A stretch of DNA of 64,000 bases from Brachyspira sp. SAP_772 (lineage in GTDB: Bacteria > Spirochaetota > Brachyspiria > Brachyspirales > Brachyspiraceae), in contig NZ_VYIX01000001.1 of assembly GCF_009755885.1 (NCBI RefSeq), positions 454,419-518,418 on the forward strand, written 5' to 3'. Positions 1-9,769 of this stretch are shown here, piece by piece. Both the position numbers and the translations under genes were made by a program. Position 1 is the stretch's first letter. Each line of letters begins with the position of its first letter. The notes below the pieces were generated by a model that saw nothing but the letters and a program-made list of their open reading frames with translations, ran no database searches and was not told the DNA's origin.

Positions 1-218
1 GCTTTGAGGAAGTATATACAAGCGAAAAAAAATTATCAGAATACTTCAGAGAATATAGTAATATGATAGGCAGAGTCATAAAGGCAAAAAAAGATGATGA
101 AGAAATTACGGCTTTAGTTAAAGATATTACTGAAGAAGGATATTTAATAGTTGAAGTTAATAAAAAAGAAGAGACTTGGATATCAAGGGCTTCTTTGGAT
201 ATAGATACAAATTATTAA
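1..218 (+). CDS. birA: C-terminal end of a biotin--protein ligase (BirA-like), partial
   Basis: The window opens inside a gene read in frame from base 3; about 71 residues remain before the TAA at 216-218. The visible tail has a stretch reading like IGRVIKA, then an acidic turn, EEGYLIVEV and a final SRASLDI. This matches the small SH3-like C-terminal domain of BirA/biotin--[acetyl-CoA carboxylase] ligases, which closes over biotinoyl-AMP and the acceptor protein. The catalytic domain lies outside the window, so the call rests only on this tail. A small membrane-protein gene follows after 17 bases. Confidence 0.5.
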   Translation, partial: FEEVYTSEKKLSEYFREYSNMIGRVIKAKKDDEEITALVKDITEEGYLIVEVNKKEETWISRASLDIDTNY

Positions 219-235
219 AAAATGGAAGTGTAAAT

Positions 236-469
236 ATGAGAAAACCAATACCGTATAAAAAACCAGAAGAAAAAAAGAAAATAAATAAAAAAAATGTTGT
301 ATTATTTATATTGTTTGAAATAATAATAATAATACTTGCTATTGTAACTACTGCTATTATTTCTTTATTATTCACTATTACACCTTATATAAGTGCGGGC
401 ATTAGTGCTTTGATACTTATTTTGTTTACTATTTTTATATCCAAAGAGTTTTTGTTAAAAATTAAATAG
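236..469 (+). CDS. Small two-helix membrane protein of unknown function
   Basis: A 77-residue protein. I chose ATG 236 because a GGAAG ribosome site sits just before it; longer in-frame starts overlap the preceding gene. The first 18 residues are basic and proline-rich. Two hydrophobic helices follow, roughly residues 21-45 and 48-72, with a short lysine-rich end. By the positive-inside rule both ends should be cytoplasmic. It lies 17 bases after the ligase gene and probably shares its transcript. I do not recognise a family. Confidence 0.65.
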   Translation: MRKPIPYKKPEEKKKINKKNVVLFILFEIIIIILAIVTTAIISLLFTITPYISAGISALILILFTIFISKEFLLKIK

Positions 470-502
470 ATAGTAAGTAGATAATATGTAAAAAAAATGT
501 CC

Positions 503-533
503 TTGACAAATCAAACATATATATTAATATTAT
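503..533 (+). promoter_or_regulatory. Promoter for the bifunctional-nuclease gene
   Basis: TTGACA at 503-508 followed after 19 bases by TATTAT at 528-533; an overlapping TATAAT at 531-536 would give a 22-base spacer. The spacing is wide for either choice, so the exact -10 is uncertain, but this is the only good -35 ahead of the gene at 552. Confidence 0.5.
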
Positions 534-551
534 AATAAGAGGTATTTAAAA

Positions 552-1154
552 GTGGTTGAAGCAAAAATACTTAATTTGGCTATAACAGATAAATATTTCG
601 TTGTAATGTTAAAGCCAGAAAACACTGAAAAAGTTATTCCTATATCTATAGCTACCCTAGAAGCTCAAGCTATTATGACTAGTCTTATAGGTTATAAAAA
701 AGAAAGACCTCTAACTCATGATCTTATTAATAAAATATTTAATACTTGTAATATCAAATTGCTTAATGTAATTATAGATAATATACATATGGATACTTAT
801 TTTGCTAAATTAGTTATTGAATATGATAAGAACAATGTTTTTATAGATTCCAGACCTTCTGATGCTATAGCATTAGCTTTAGAGTTTAAATGTCCTATTT
901 ATGTAGAAGAGCATGTTATAGAAAAAGCTGGTATTATACTTGAAAATGGAGAAGATACTCCTGCTGTTCCTTTTGTATATCAGAGATTTGATAGTCATGA
1001 TGACGAAGAGGTTTCTCATTTAGATAATAATAATGCAGTAAATAGTAATATAAAAACTAGAGAAGAAATACAGAGATTGTTAGATCAGGCTATAAAAGAA
1101 GAAAGATATGAAGATGCTGCTAGATATAGAGATGAATTAGACAAACTTAATTAA
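552..1154 (+). CDS. Bifunctional nuclease (BFN/DUF151) domain protein with C-terminal UVR motif
   Basis: A 200-residue protein starting at GTG 552 behind an AGAGG ribosome site. Residues 1-135 match the BFN (DUF151) family: the block VIPISIATLEAQAI, and SRPSDAIALALEFKCPIYV, the usual signature. The last 35 residues form a UVR (UvrB/UvrC interaction) helix pair, with EEIQRLLDQAIKEERYEDA. BFN-UVR arrangements are known from bacteria; the domain has reported nuclease activity in some members, but the role here is not established. It has its own promoter, and the next gene begins 31 bases later on the same strand. Confidence 0.8.
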   Translation: MVEAKILNLAITDKYFVVMLKPENTEKVIPISIATLEAQAIMTSLIGYKKERPLTHDLINKIFNTCNIKLLNVIIDNIHMDTYFAKLVIEYDKNNVFIDSRPSDAIALALEFKCPIYVEEHVIEKAGIILENGEDTPAVPFVYQRFDSHDDEEVSHLDNNNAVNSNIKTREEIQRLLDQAIKEERYEDAARYRDELDKLN

Positions 1155-1185
1155 TTTATTTATTAGCTAATAAGGTTTATAAAAA

Positions 1186-2349
1186 ATGAAAAAATATGTA
1201 ATAATATTTTTATTTATTATTTCTTTAATAGTATATTCTAAGCCTTCTGATAAAATAAAATTTGATGAAACAGAATTAACCCCATTAGAAGAAGATTTCT
1301 TTACCAAAATAGATAATGGTAATACAAATGATATAGAATTGTATTATGATGGCTTTATTATAGCATCTGGAATTACTGATGAAGATGAGTTTAGATTTTA
1401 CAGAACTAAATTAGATGATATTAGAAATATGGCAAAAGATGAGCTTTCTCAGTACACAGATGAAGGGGCTTATGATTTTGGAAATAGACTTTTACTATGG
1501 ATATATGATAAAGGCATATTAAAAAAATATTTTGAAACTTCTACTTTGTTTCAGGACATGATTTCTAAGGGTGAATATAATTGTTTAAGTTCTTCTATAC
1601 TTTATTATCTTCTTTATAGCGAATTTGGTTATGAAGTTAAAGGAGTATTAACTTCAAGTCATGCATTTTGTACTGTTTATACAGAAAGAGGGCCTATTGA
1701 TGTGGAAACTACTTTAGCTAGAGGCTTTAATCCGGGTACTAAAGAGATAAGAAATACAGGAAGCTCTACAATAGTTACTTTTGTGCCTAAACAAAATTAT
1801 AATAATAGAAATGAAGCTGATATTCTCACTTTAATAGCAACATTATATCCTAATTCAATTTCTCTAAGAAAAATAGAAAATGACTTAGATAAGCAATTAA
1901 CTATGGCTAAAAAGGCTTATTATTTATCTCCATATACTGAAATGTATAATGATAATTTAGTTAATGCTTTTAATAGAGCAGCATTGGAGGCATTAAGAAA
2001 ACACAATTATGAAAAGGCATACACTTATCTTAAAGAAGCATATGAGTTTAACCCTAATAATAGTATGACTAAAAAAAATACAGAGCATTATTATAATACT
2101 ATAGGGGCAAGTTATTTAAATCAAAAAGATTTTCCTTCTGCTATAAATATATATAAACAAGGAATAGAAGATTTGGGAGAAAATACTACTGTATTAAAAA
2201 GAAATCTTAAAGTGTCTTACTATAATTATGCTGTTACTGAGTATAATAGCAAAAGATATAATAATGCTAATACTATAATAGAAGAAGCTTTGAAAATATT
2301 CCCTAAAGATGCTGATTTTACAAGACTTCTTAGATCTATACCTAAATAA
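1186..2349 (+). CDS. Exported transglutaminase-like protein with TPR repeats
   Basis: A 387-residue protein with a signal peptide (residues 1-18, a hydrophobic core ending VYS). The middle carries a transglutaminase-like Cys-His-Asp arrangement: C133 in YNCLSSS, H159 in SSHAFC, D172 in PIDVETT. From about residue 240 to the end there are TPR-like helical repeats with YEKAYTYLKEA and PSAINIYKQG patterns. The family is papain-fold, so a periplasmic protease or cross-linking role is possible, but no substrate can be named. The next small exported protein starts 5 bases after its stop, so the two are probably co-transcribed and may act together. Confidence 0.65.
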   Translation: MKKYVIIFLFIISLIVYSKPSDKIKFDETELTPLEEDFFTKIDNGNTNDIELYYDGFIIASGITDEDEFRFYRTKLDDIRNMAKDELSQYTDEGAYDFGNRLLLWIYDKGILKKYFETSTLFQDMISKGEYNCLSSSILYYLLYSEFGYEVKGVLTSSHAFCTVYTERGPIDVETTLARGFNPGTKEIRNTGSSTIVTFVPKQNYNNRNEADILTLIATLYPNSISLRKIENDLDKQLTMAKKAYYLSPYTEMYNDNLVNAFNRAALEALRKHNYEKAYTYLKEAYEFNPNNSMTKKNTEHYYNTIGASYLNQKDFPSAINIYKQGIEDLGENTTVLKRNLKVSYYNYAVTEYNSKRYNNANTIIEEALKIFPKDADFTRLLRSIPK

Positions 2350-2354
2350 TTATT

Positions 2355-2852
2355 ATGAGATTATTAATTATTGTTTTATTTGTTTTTTTTAATATCAATT
2401 TTCTTTATGCACAAGAAAATTATAATTTAAATAAAAGATTTAGAATAATAAGAAAGTTTGATAATTTGCTTTCATCAGATAATAAAGAATATATTTTCTA
2501 TATAGATGCTTCCTATTTGTTTTCGCCTGAAGGTAAATTAATCTATAGTAATAATATTTATACAGCACAAAAGTTTTTAGAAAATGATTCTAATAATATG
2601 GTTTATAGCGGAATAATAAAATCTAGCACTCCTCCTGAAAACTATGTGTATATGCTTCTTCATAAGAGATTATATGATTATATATCAAAAAATAAATCCA
2701 GTTATATAGATAAATTAATGGAAACTGATTTACAAACATTTTATGATAATATAAGAGAATATATATACAAAGAAGAAATATATACTGGTAATTTTAAATA
2801 TATAAGATTTTTAAATAAAACAAAATATAAATACTATACAGGTAAAGATTAA
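2355..2852 (+). CDS. Small exported protein of unknown function
   Basis: A 165-residue protein with a clear signal peptide (about residues 1-19, ending YAQ). The mature part is rich in Tyr, Lys and Asn and shows no motif I recognise. It starts 5 bases after the transglutaminase-TPR gene, which suggests translational coupling and a shared envelope role. Its last four bases overlap the 3' end of the convergent sugar kinase gene. Confidence 0.6.
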   Translation: MRLLIIVLFVFFNINFLYAQENYNLNKRFRIIRKFDNLLSSDNKEYIFYIDASYLFSPEGKLIYSNNIYTAQKFLENDSNNMVYSGIIKSSTPPENYVYMLLHKRLYDYISKNKSSYIDKLMETDLQTFYDNIREYIYKEEIYTGNFKYIRFLNKTKYKYYTGKD

Positions 2853-3751
2853 AGATTAAATAATTTTTTTATTTCTGCTGTATTATATTTTGCAGTGCCT
2901 CCTTTTAATTGTATCATTTGTTCAGATACAGCTGATGCAAAATCAAGCACTTTTCTTATATCTAAATTATTTAAAATAGCATAGCTTAAAGCAGCTGCAA
3001 ATGAATCACCAGCACCAACAGTGTCAACTACTTGTACTTTGTTTGAAGGCTTAAATATATATTCATTGTTATAAAATACAGAAGCTCCCTTTGAGCCAAG
3101 TGTTAAAAATATATATTCTATGTTAAAATCTTTATATAACATTTTTAATAATTTTTCATTATCATTTTCTAATGTTGGATAGAATATATTTTTTATAGTA
3201 TAAAGTTCATCATCATTTATTTTTAATATATTTATAAACTCTAACGCCTCTTTTATCTTTTCTTTGGTATAATAATTCTTTCTAAAAGTTACATCGCATA
3301 TTTTATATTTTGAATCAATACTACTATATATCTTTTTTATAGTATTATATGAACATTCACTTCTTTGAGATAAAATATTAAAATAAAATAAATCGTATTT
3401 TTCTTTTAGAGCATTTTCTAATTTTTCATTATATTCTATATTATCCCAAGCTGCATCCTCATGAATTATATAATCAGGTACTTTTTTTTCATTGAGAAAT
3501 ACAGTAGCTTTTCCAGTGTTATATTTATTATTTATTTGTATTAGCGAAGAGTCAATATTTTCTTTTTTTATAAAATCAACAGCATCATTACCGAATTTAT
3601 CATTACCCAACGCTGTTATAAACTTTAATTTATCATCACTATTTAAAAGTCTAGATAACTGAATTGAATAATTAAAAGGCGCTCCTCCAATTACAGATAT
3701 ATCATTATATACATCATATAAAAGTTCACCAAATGTAAGTATATTGAACAT
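2849..3751 (-). CDS. PfkB-family sugar kinase, fructokinase-like
   Basis: A 300-residue ribokinase/PfkB-fold kinase that transfers phosphate from ATP to a sugar. The N-terminus has the family pattern GELLYDV and a GGAPFN sugar-binding turn; the C-terminus has the signature DTVGAGDSFAAAL with the catalytic Asp in GAGD. The GGAPFN block and overall length are closest to fructokinases. Substrate is inferred, not shown. The start at 3751 has an AAGGAG site about ten bases upstream. It lies 38 bases downstream of the PBP gene on the same strand, and no sugar transporter is adjacent. Confidence 0.75.
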   Translation of the reverse strand: MFNILTFGELLYDVYNDISVIGGAPFNYSIQLSRLLNSDDKLKFITALGNDKFGNDAVDFIKKENIDSSLIQINNKYNTGKATVFLNEKKVPDYIIHEDAAWDNIEYNEKLENALKEKYDLFYFNILSQRSECSYNTIKKIYSSIDSKYKICDVTFRKNYYTKEKIKEALEFINILKINDDELYTIKNIFYPTLENDNEKLLKMLYKDFNIEYIFLTLGSKGASVFYNNEYIFKPSNKVQVVDTVGAGDSFAAALSYAILNNLDIRKVLDFASAVSEQMIQLKGGTAKYNTAEIKKLFNL

Positions 3752-3789
3752 CTTGCATTATCTCCTTAAAAAGTTATTTCTAAAAAAAA

Positions 3790-5685
3790 CTATTTATTAG
3801 TGTCTCTATTAGGAGCTCTAAGATTTAGCCTTATTATCTCTTCATTAGATATTGTAGTTCCAGCCTGAGGGCTATAATCATAAATATATCCTTCACCTTG
3901 AACTACTATTTTAGCATTGTTATTAGAAACTATATAAGATATATTGTTTAAAGCATCTCTAAGTGAAAGACCATATATATTAGGCATTATGTTATTCGTA
4001 TAAATAATATTATCTTTTGGCACTAAAGATAAAAATTCGTTAGTGTTTATAGTATGTATTTCCCCGTCAACGAGTCCTAAATATGGAATAATCTGATTAG
4101 CAACCTGAGCAAAAAGCGGAGCAGCAACTCTTCCAGCAGCAAGTCCACCAGAGCCTTTAGGGTCATCTAATAAAACCAATATAGAAACTTTAGGGTCTTC
4201 TAAAGGAAATCCGCCTATAAATATAGATTGATAATATTTTTCAGCTCTATTTGTTGATCCTGCTCTATATACTTCTGTAATTGCAGTACCAGTTTTTCCA
4301 ACAACATCTATATTAAGCAAATTAGCTCTGCTTCCAGTAGAACCTGATTCAACACCTTTTCTAAGTAAAAGTCTTGCTATTTGTGAGTATTGTTCATCTA
4401 TTATTCTTTCTTTTTGTAAGTTATTTGTTAATATTAATTTTCTTTCTCCATCATAAATAGAATCTACAACATGCATTTGAACTTTGTATCCGCCATTTAA
4501 AAGCGGTAAATATGAAGAAGCTATTTGCATAGGTGTTACACTCAAATCATAACCTATTGCCAAATAACCGCGTGAAAACCTATGCCAATCTTGTAAATCA
4601 TGATATATTCCAGTCCATTCATTTTTATATTTTCCCATTACATCTGTAGCGTCACCAAATCCAAATCTTTTTAAATATTCATATAAGAACTTTTTATCCA
4701 CTCTCTCAGCAACAGTAACAACAGCATAATTGCAGCTATATTTTAATATATCATTAAAGGCTATTTTTCCATGCGGATAATCGCAGTGTATGCGGGTTTG
4801 TTTACTATAATCATAATATCCATTACAATGAAAAAGTTCATCAGTATTAACAACTCCCTCTTCTAAAGCAGCAAGTTCTACAAATATTTTCATTGTAGAA
4901 CCCGGATAAATAGTGCTCATTATACTTCTATCTAATCTTTCATTATTAACATATATAAAGGGGTTATTTGGGTCAAAAGATGGATAAGAGTAATTGGCTA
5001 TAATAGCCCCAGTATTTACATCAGACACTATAAAAGTAACAGATTGCGGAGATTTTTCTGCTACAGTTTTTAATACCTCATTTCTTACTATGGTTTGTAT
5101 ATCTCTGTCAAGAGTTAAAACTAAATCCTTTGATTGTCCATTTACAGAAGTTAATACATTTTGATAAGTAGCTTCTAGTCCAGCATATCCTTCTGTTCCA
5201 GATTTGTTCATATAGCCTATAACATGGGCAAATATATCACTATACGGATAAAATCTCTTATAGCTTTCATTTCCATAAATACTTCTAATATTATACTTAT
5301 CTTTTACTTCTCTTATTCTATTATAAACATCCAAACTAACATTTCTTGCTAATCTTATAGTTCTTCTTTTCTCTCTTAAAAGTTCTGCAAATCTTTCTTT
5401 TGTTATTCCTAGTAATCTTAATATTTCATCATATCCTTCGTTTACGTTAACACCTTCTTTCCCATCTAATTCTGCTACAGACTCCGTATCTATATATACA
5501 GTATATGCTGGTATATTAATTGTAAGCGGATTCATTTTAGAGTCATAAATAGTACCTCTTGGTTCCTGTGAATCATTGGCGGTTTGAGTGGACTCTCTTT
5601 CTTTGATAGTTAATACGTAAAGCTTTTGAGTGAGCATAATTACGATAACTAAGAAGAATATTGCAAAAATATGTATTTTTTTCAT
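3790..5685 (-). CDS. Class B penicillin-binding protein (FtsI/SpoVD type) with PASTA domain
   Basis: A 631-residue transpeptidase that cross-links peptidoglycan in the periplasm. An N-terminal anchor helix (residues 4-22) is followed by the PBP dimerisation region with RGTIYD (43-48). The transpeptidase motifs are all present: S263-TMK266, S317-CN319 and K464-TGT467. The last 60 residues or so form one PASTA domain, seen in SpoVD and some FtsI proteins, which binds cell-wall or lipid II fragments. It is likely the septal enzyme, but an elongation role cannot be excluded without neighbours such as mraY or ftsW. The gene begins 26 bases after the tRNA-Cys gene and has no obvious ribosome site, so it may be read from the tRNA promoter. 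Confidence 0.85.
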   Translation of the reverse strand: MKKIHIFAIFFLVIVIMLTQKLYVLTIKERESTQTANDSQEPRGTIYDSKMNPLTINIPAYTVYIDTESVAELDGKEGVNVNEGYDEILRLLGITKERFAELLREKRRTIRLARNVSLDVYNRIREVKDKYNIRSIYGNESYKRFYPYSDIFAHVIGYMNKSGTEGYAGLEATYQNVLTSVNGQSKDLVLTLDRDIQTIVRNEVLKTVAEKSPQSVTFIVSDVNTGAIIANYSYPSFDPNNPFIYVNNERLDRSIMSTIYPGSTMKIFVELAALEEGVVNTDELFHCNGYYDYSKQTRIHCDYPHGKIAFNDILKYSCNYAVVTVAERVDKKFLYEYLKRFGFGDATDVMGKYKNEWTGIYHDLQDWHRFSRGYLAIGYDLSVTPMQIASSYLPLLNGGYKVQMHVVDSIYDGERKLILTNNLQKERIIDEQYSQIARLLLRKGVESGSTGSRANLLNIDVVGKTGTAITEVYRAGSTNRAEKYYQSIFIGGFPLEDPKVSILVLLDDPKGSGGLAAGRVAAPLFAQVANQIIPYLGLVDGEIHTINTNEFLSLVPKDNIIYTNNIMPNIYGLSLRDALNNISYIVSNNNAKIVVQGEGYIYDYSPQAGTTISNEEIIRLNLRAPNRDTNK

Positions 5686-5711
5686 TATGTTAACAATAAT
5701 TTAGAAAAATG

Positions 5712-5783
5712 AGGCGGCGAACGGATTCGAACCGATGAATAAGAGTTTTGCAGACTCCTGCCTTACCACTTGGCTACACCGCC
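5712..5783 (-). tRNA. tRNA-Cys (anticodon GCA)
   Basis: Read on the minus strand, this 72-base sequence folds as a full cloverleaf: a 7-bp acceptor stem (GGCGGTG with CGCCGCC, one G-U pair), a D arm with AAGTGGTAAGGC, anticodon loop CTGCAAA with anticodon GCA, and a T arm with GGTTCGAATCC. The discriminator base is T/U. The CCA end is not encoded, since CAT follows. It is transcribed toward the PBP gene. Confidence 0.95.
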
Positions 5784-5801
5784 ATATATTTTGATTGTGA
5801 T

Positions 5802-5830
5802 AGTATATAACAAATAAATTAAAAAGTCAA
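5802..5830 (-). promoter_or_regulatory. Promoter of tRNA-Cys (and probably the PBP gene)
   Basis: On the minus strand TTGACT (5830-5825) and TATACT (5807-5802) are separated by 17 bases, placing transcription start about ten bases before the tRNA. Confidence 0.75.
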
Positions 5831-5912
5831 TAGATATATAAAATCTTTTAGTATAATAATTACATAATATAGTTGTCATATTAAATACTTATGCTTTTAC
5901 TATATTTTTATA

Positions 5913-5941
5913 TTGATAATTTTACAGTAATGTGTTATAAT
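5913..5941 (+). promoter_or_regulatory. gyrA promoter
   Basis: TTGATA (5913-5918), a 17-base spacer and TATAAT (5936-5941), with a TG one base before the -10 (extended -10). Confidence 0.7.
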
Positions 5942-5974
5942 TATTTGAATATATTTCTATAAGGATAAAATTCT

Positions 5975-8473
5975 ATGGCTGTAAAAAAGAATAATAATGA
6001 TAATACTGAAGAGAGAAAATATTCTACACTAACAAAAGATATTCTAAAAAGAGTTGATCATATTTCTATAGAAAATGAATTAAAAGAATCTTATTTAAAT
6101 TACGCTATGAGTGTTATAGTGTCAAGGGCTTTGCCTGATGTAAGAGACGGACTTAAGCCTGTGCATAGAAGAATACTTTATGCGATGTATGATGCTAATC
6201 TAACACATGATAAACCATACAAAAAGTCTGCTGCTACCGTTGGTGAAGTGTTGGCTCGCTATCACCCGCACGGAGATGCTGCTGTTTACGGCACTATGGT
6301 GAGAATGGCACAAGACTTTTCTATGCGTTATTTGCTTGTAGACGGACAGGGTAACTTTGGTTCTGTGGACGATGACCCGCCTGCTGCTATGCGTTATACT
6401 GAAGCGAGAATGACTAAATTCGCAGAAGAAATGCTTAACGACATAGAAAAAGAAACTGTTAAGTTCGTTCCAAACTTCGATGATTCAAGAACTGAACCTT
6501 CTGTACTTCCTGCAACAGTGCCTCAGCTTTTAGTTAATGGCAGTATGGGTATTGCTATTGGTATGGCTACTAATATGCCTCCTCATAACTTAAAAGAGGT
6601 CGTTAATGCTGTTATTTATTATATAGACCATCAGGATAGCGAAATTAAAGACTTGATGCGTTATGTACAAGGACCTGATTTCCCTACTGCTGGTATAATA
6701 TATGGTAAAGAGGGCATTAAAGAGGCTTATACTACTGGTAAGGGAAGAATAAAATTAAGAGCTAGGCTTGAAATAGAAGAGACAAAAAAAGACAGAGAGG
6801 CTATTGTTGTAAAAGAGCTTCCTTATGGTGTTGTTAAAACTAATTTGCATGAAAAGATTGCTGAGTTGGTTAAACAAGGTAAAATTGAGGGTGTTGCTGA
6901 TATTAGAGATGAGTCAAGCAATAGGTCTGGAATTAGGCTTATAATAGAGCTTAAAAAGGGTGTTGCTACTCAGATTGTATTAAATCAGCTTTGGAAGCAT
7001 ACTGACTTAGAAATTACTTTTGGTATAATTAACCTTGCTTTGGTTAATGGCGAGCCTAAAGTATTAAACTTAAAAGAGCTTATAAAATATTTTGTTGATC
7101 ACAGAGTTGAAGTTATAACAAAAAGAACAGAATATGATTTAAATCAAGCTAAAGCAAAAGCACATATATTAGAAGGCTTATTAATAGCTCAGGCTAATAT
7201 TGAAGAGGTTATAAGAATTATTAGGCAGAGCGAAAACACTGAAGCTGCAAGAAACACTTTAATGAGTAAGTTTAAACTATCAGAAAAACAAGCTCAAGCT
7301 ATACTCGATATGCCTCTTAAACGTTTAACTGCTTTAGAAAAACTCAAAATAGAACAAGAATTACAACAATTAAGAGAGTTTATTGCTTATTGTGAAGATT
7401 TGCTTGCTCATCCAGAAAAAATACTTGCTGTTATTAAAGATGAACTTAAAAACATAGCAGAAAAATATGGCGATGACAGAAGAAGCGAGATAATAGGCAA
7501 AACTAATGATACTGAAATTGATGAAGAAGATTTGATTCATGATGAAGATGTGGCAGTATCTATCACTACTCAAGGCTTTATTAAGAGAGTACCTGCTTCA
7601 AGCTATCGTACGCAAGGCAGAGGCGGTGTAGGTGTTCAGGGCGGTAAATCTCAAGGTGAACATTATATAGAACATTTATTTGTTGCTTCTACTAAAGATT
7701 ATTTATTTATATTCACCGACAGAGGTAAGGCTTTCTGGATGAAGGTGCATGAGATTCCTGCTCTCACAAAAACTTCTCAGGGTAAAAGCATCAAGTTTAT
7801 ACTCAATTTGGCACCAGATGAAAAAATTACAAGCTACTTTACTGTATCTGACTTTAACCCTAAACAATCTATTATAATGGTTACTAAGATGGGTACTATT
7901 AAAAAGATGGAGCTTAAACATCTTGAGAATGCTAAGAAGAGGGGTATACTTGCTTTAACATTAGAGAATAATGATGAGCTTATAGGGGTATCTGCTGTTG
8001 AGAGCGGCGATGACTTTATTATGACTACTGCTTCTGGGCTTGCTTTAAGAATAAATGAGCAGAAAGTAAGAAATATGGGAAGAGCTGCTGCTGGTGTTAA
8101 GGGCATTAGTTTAGATGACAATGATATTTGTGTATCTGGAAACGGTATACATAAGGGTGAATCATTAATAGTTATCACTGAAAATGGTATAGGTAAAAGA
8201 CTTTCTTCTAAGCAGTTTAATGCTAAAGGCAGAGGCGGAAAGGGTCAGATTTATATTAAACCTGATAATAAAACAGGAAATGTTGTTAGCGTAAAAACTG
8301 TGGGTGATAAAGATGAGATAATGGTTGTTACTACAGATGACATGACTATAAAAATAAAAGCTGATTCTATACCAGAGTTGGGAAGAAACGCTAAGGGTGT
8401 AAAAATAGTTAATATTTCTGACGGTGCTAAGGTAAGCGATTTGGCTGTGGTTCCTGCAGATAGCGAAAAATAA
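5975..8473 (+). CDS. gyrA: DNA gyrase subunit A
   Basis: An 832-residue type IIA topoisomerase subunit that, with GyrB, introduces negative supercoils. The N-terminal winged-helix/tower region contains the quinolone pocket ([11 protein letters not shown], residues 97-107) and the catalytic Tyr141 in AAMRYTEAR. The C-terminal beta-pinwheel carries the GyrA-box, here QGRGGVG, which separates GyrA from ParC. In the quinolone pocket the positions equivalent to E. coli Ser83 and Asp87 are Ala102 and Gly106. The gene stands alone with its own promoter and terminator. Confidence 0.96.
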   Translation: MAVKKNNNDNTEERKYSTLTKDILKRVDHISIENELKESYLNYAMSVIVSRALPDVRDGLKPVHRRILYAMYDANLTHDKPYKKSAATVGEVLARYHPHGDAAVYGTMVRMAQDFSMRYLLVDGQGNFGSVDDDPPAAMRYTEARMTKFAEEMLNDIEKETVKFVPNFDDSRTEPSVLPATVPQLLVNGSMGIAIGMATNMPPHNLKEVVNAVIYYIDHQDSEIKDLMRYVQGPDFPTAGIIYGKEGIKEAYTTGKGRIKLRARLEIEETKKDREAIVVKELPYGVVKTNLHEKIAELVKQGKIEGVADIRDESSNRSGIRLIIELKKGVATQIVLNQLWKHTDLEITFGIINLALVNGEPKVLNLKELIKYFVDHRVEVITKRTEYDLNQAKAKAHILEGLLIAQANIEEVIRIIRQSENTEAARNTLMSKFKLSEKQAQAILDMPLKRLTALEKLKIEQELQQLREFIAYCEDLLAHPEKILAVIKDELKNIAEKYGDDRRSEIIGKTNDTEIDEEDLIHDEDVAVSITTQGFIKRVPASSYRTQGRGGVGVQGGKSQGEHYIEHLFVASTKDYLFIFTDRGKAFWMKVHEIPALTKTSQGKSIKFILNLAPDEKITSYFTVSDFNPKQSIIMVTKMGTIKKMELKHLENAKKRGILALTLENNDELIGVSAVESGDDFIMTTASGLALRINEQKVRNMGRAAAGVKGISLDDNDICVSGNGIHKGESLIVITENGIGKRLSSKQFNAKGRGGKGQIYIKPDNKTGNVVSVKTVGDKDEIMVVTTDDMTIKIKADSIPELGRNAKGVKIVNISDGAKVSDLAVVPADSEK

Positions 8474-8493
8474 AATAAAAAATAAATATTATT

Positions 8494-8530
8494 AAAAAGC
8501 CTGTATTTTTTAATATGGGCTTTTTGTTTT
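8494..8530 (+). terminator. Terminator after gyrA
   Basis: A hairpin with outer arms AAAAAGCC and GGCTTTTT and an inner GTATT/AATAT pairing, running into a T-rich tract. Confidence 0.8.
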
Positions 8531-8625
8531 ACTACTCTTAAAAGTAAAAGTAAGTAAAAAAAGTATAAAATTTATAAAAAATTAGTAAAAAAATATTAAA
8601 TTTTTATAAAAAAATATTAAAAAAC

Positions 8626-8655
8626 TTTACAAAGCATACTCATTTGTGTTATAAT
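8626..8655 (+). promoter_or_regulatory. Promoter of lipoprotein gene 1
   Basis: TTTACA (8626-8631), 18 bases, TATAAT (8650-8655). The surrounding A-rich sequence with repeated AGTAAAA words recurs upstream of the second lipoprotein gene. Confidence 0.75.
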
Positions 8656-8690
8656 ATATGCATAAACAACAATGAAGGGGAGAAAATCCA

Positions 8691-9398
8691 ATGAAAAAAT
8701 TTTTATTAATAATATCTATTATATCAATGGCTGCTATTTCTTGTAGCAATGGAACAGATCCTAATAGTGGTAATATAGGTATAAGCGGAAATGTTCCAAG
8801 TATATACAAAAACCAAAAAAATGGTGATTCAGTTTCATCATGGATAGGTACTAAAGAAGGTACTGATCAAGCAACTAAATCTATAAGTGCTTCTTATCAG
8901 CAAATTCAAGAGCAAGCTTCAACTGCAGACATTGATTTACTTACTAGATTATACTCTACAACTTGGTATCAAACAGAAATGGACTATGATGATGGAAGAG
9001 AAGAAACAGAAACTACTTTTGTTTTATTTAATGAAGATTCTTCAAGACTAGAAACAGAATATGAAACAGGAGATAAACCAGAAACAGATTATTATACTTT
9101 AACAGTTGTAAAGAGTGATATAAATACTCCTACAGATATGGCTTATTTGGCAAGTGATTCTAAAAAAGATCAAGCAAATAGAAATGCTGTAATAGTTAAA
9201 GTAGAAGAAAAAGGCGATGATGATGTTGAATATGAAGGTTATTATCTTTATGACAGAGACACTCTTTTTATAGTTGATGGTGATAGACAAACAAATGTAG
9301 AAACTAGATTACAAGCAATAATAGATCAAGTAGAAAGAGAGGGCTCAAGTGCTAATATTAGAGCTGATAAATACACTCTATATGTTAACAAACAATAA
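8691..9398 (+). CDS. Lipoprotein, paralogue 1 of a tandem pair
   Basis: A 235-residue predicted lipoprotein. The signal peptide ends in AAISC, a lipobox with Cys18 as the lipidated residue. A low-complexity Ser/Gln linker leads to a folded part starting near residue 82 with DLLTRLYSTTW, then DDGREETETTFVLFNED and VEYEGYYLYDRD. The next gene has the same plan (LLERLYSTAW, DDGRPETEETYIFFNEN), so the two arose by duplication. GAAGGGG provides the ribosome site. I know of no assigned function; a surface or periplasmic role is inferred from the lipobox. Confidence 0.75.
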   Translation: MKKFLLIISIISMAAISCSNGTDPNSGNIGISGNVPSIYKNQKNGDSVSSWIGTKEGTDQATKSISASYQQIQEQASTADIDLLTRLYSTTWYQTEMDYDDGREETETTFVLFNEDSSRLETEYETGDKPETDYYTLTVVKSDINTPTDMAYLASDSKKDQANRNAVIVKVEEKGDDDVEYEGYYLYDRDTLFIVDGDRQTNVETRLQAIIDQVEREGSSANIRADKYTLYVNKQ

Positions 9399-9448
9399 AT
9401 TTGCTTAATTAAAGTAGAAAAATGATTTACTTTTATAAATAGTTTTAG

Positions 9449-9486
9449 AGGCTTAAGTGGTATTGATTGCCCTTAAGCCTTTTTTA
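9449..9486 (+). terminator. Terminator after lipoprotein gene 1
   Basis: Perfect 9-bp stem AGGCTTAAG / CTTAAGCCT followed by six T. Nearly the same hairpin and loop follow the second lipoprotein gene. Confidence 0.9.
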
Positions 9487-9689
9487 TTGCATTTATTGCC
9501 TTATTTAAAACCTTTTGGGATTAATAAATATTTATATTGTTTTTATTTTATTGTTTGTATGTTTTTTTGTTTTACTAGTCTGAAAAGTAAAAATAAGTAA
9601 AATATATAAAAATATAGTAAAAAATAATATAATTTACTAAAAAAATAGTAAAAAAAACTTAATTTTTTTAAAAAAATAGTAAAATAAAC

Positions 9690-9718
9690 TTTACAAAGAG
9701 TTGTGTTTTGTTTATAAT
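9690..9718 (+). promoter_or_regulatory. Promoter of lipoprotein gene 2
   Basis: TTTACA (9690-9695), 17 bases, TATAAT (9713-9718). CTTTACAAAG around the -35 is shared with the promoter of lipoprotein gene 1. The 9487-9690 stretch before it is AT-rich with repeated AGTAAAA words and holds no gene. Confidence 0.8.
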
Positions 9719-9769
9719 ATATACATAAATAACAATAAATAATAATGAACAACAATGAAGGAGAGAAAA

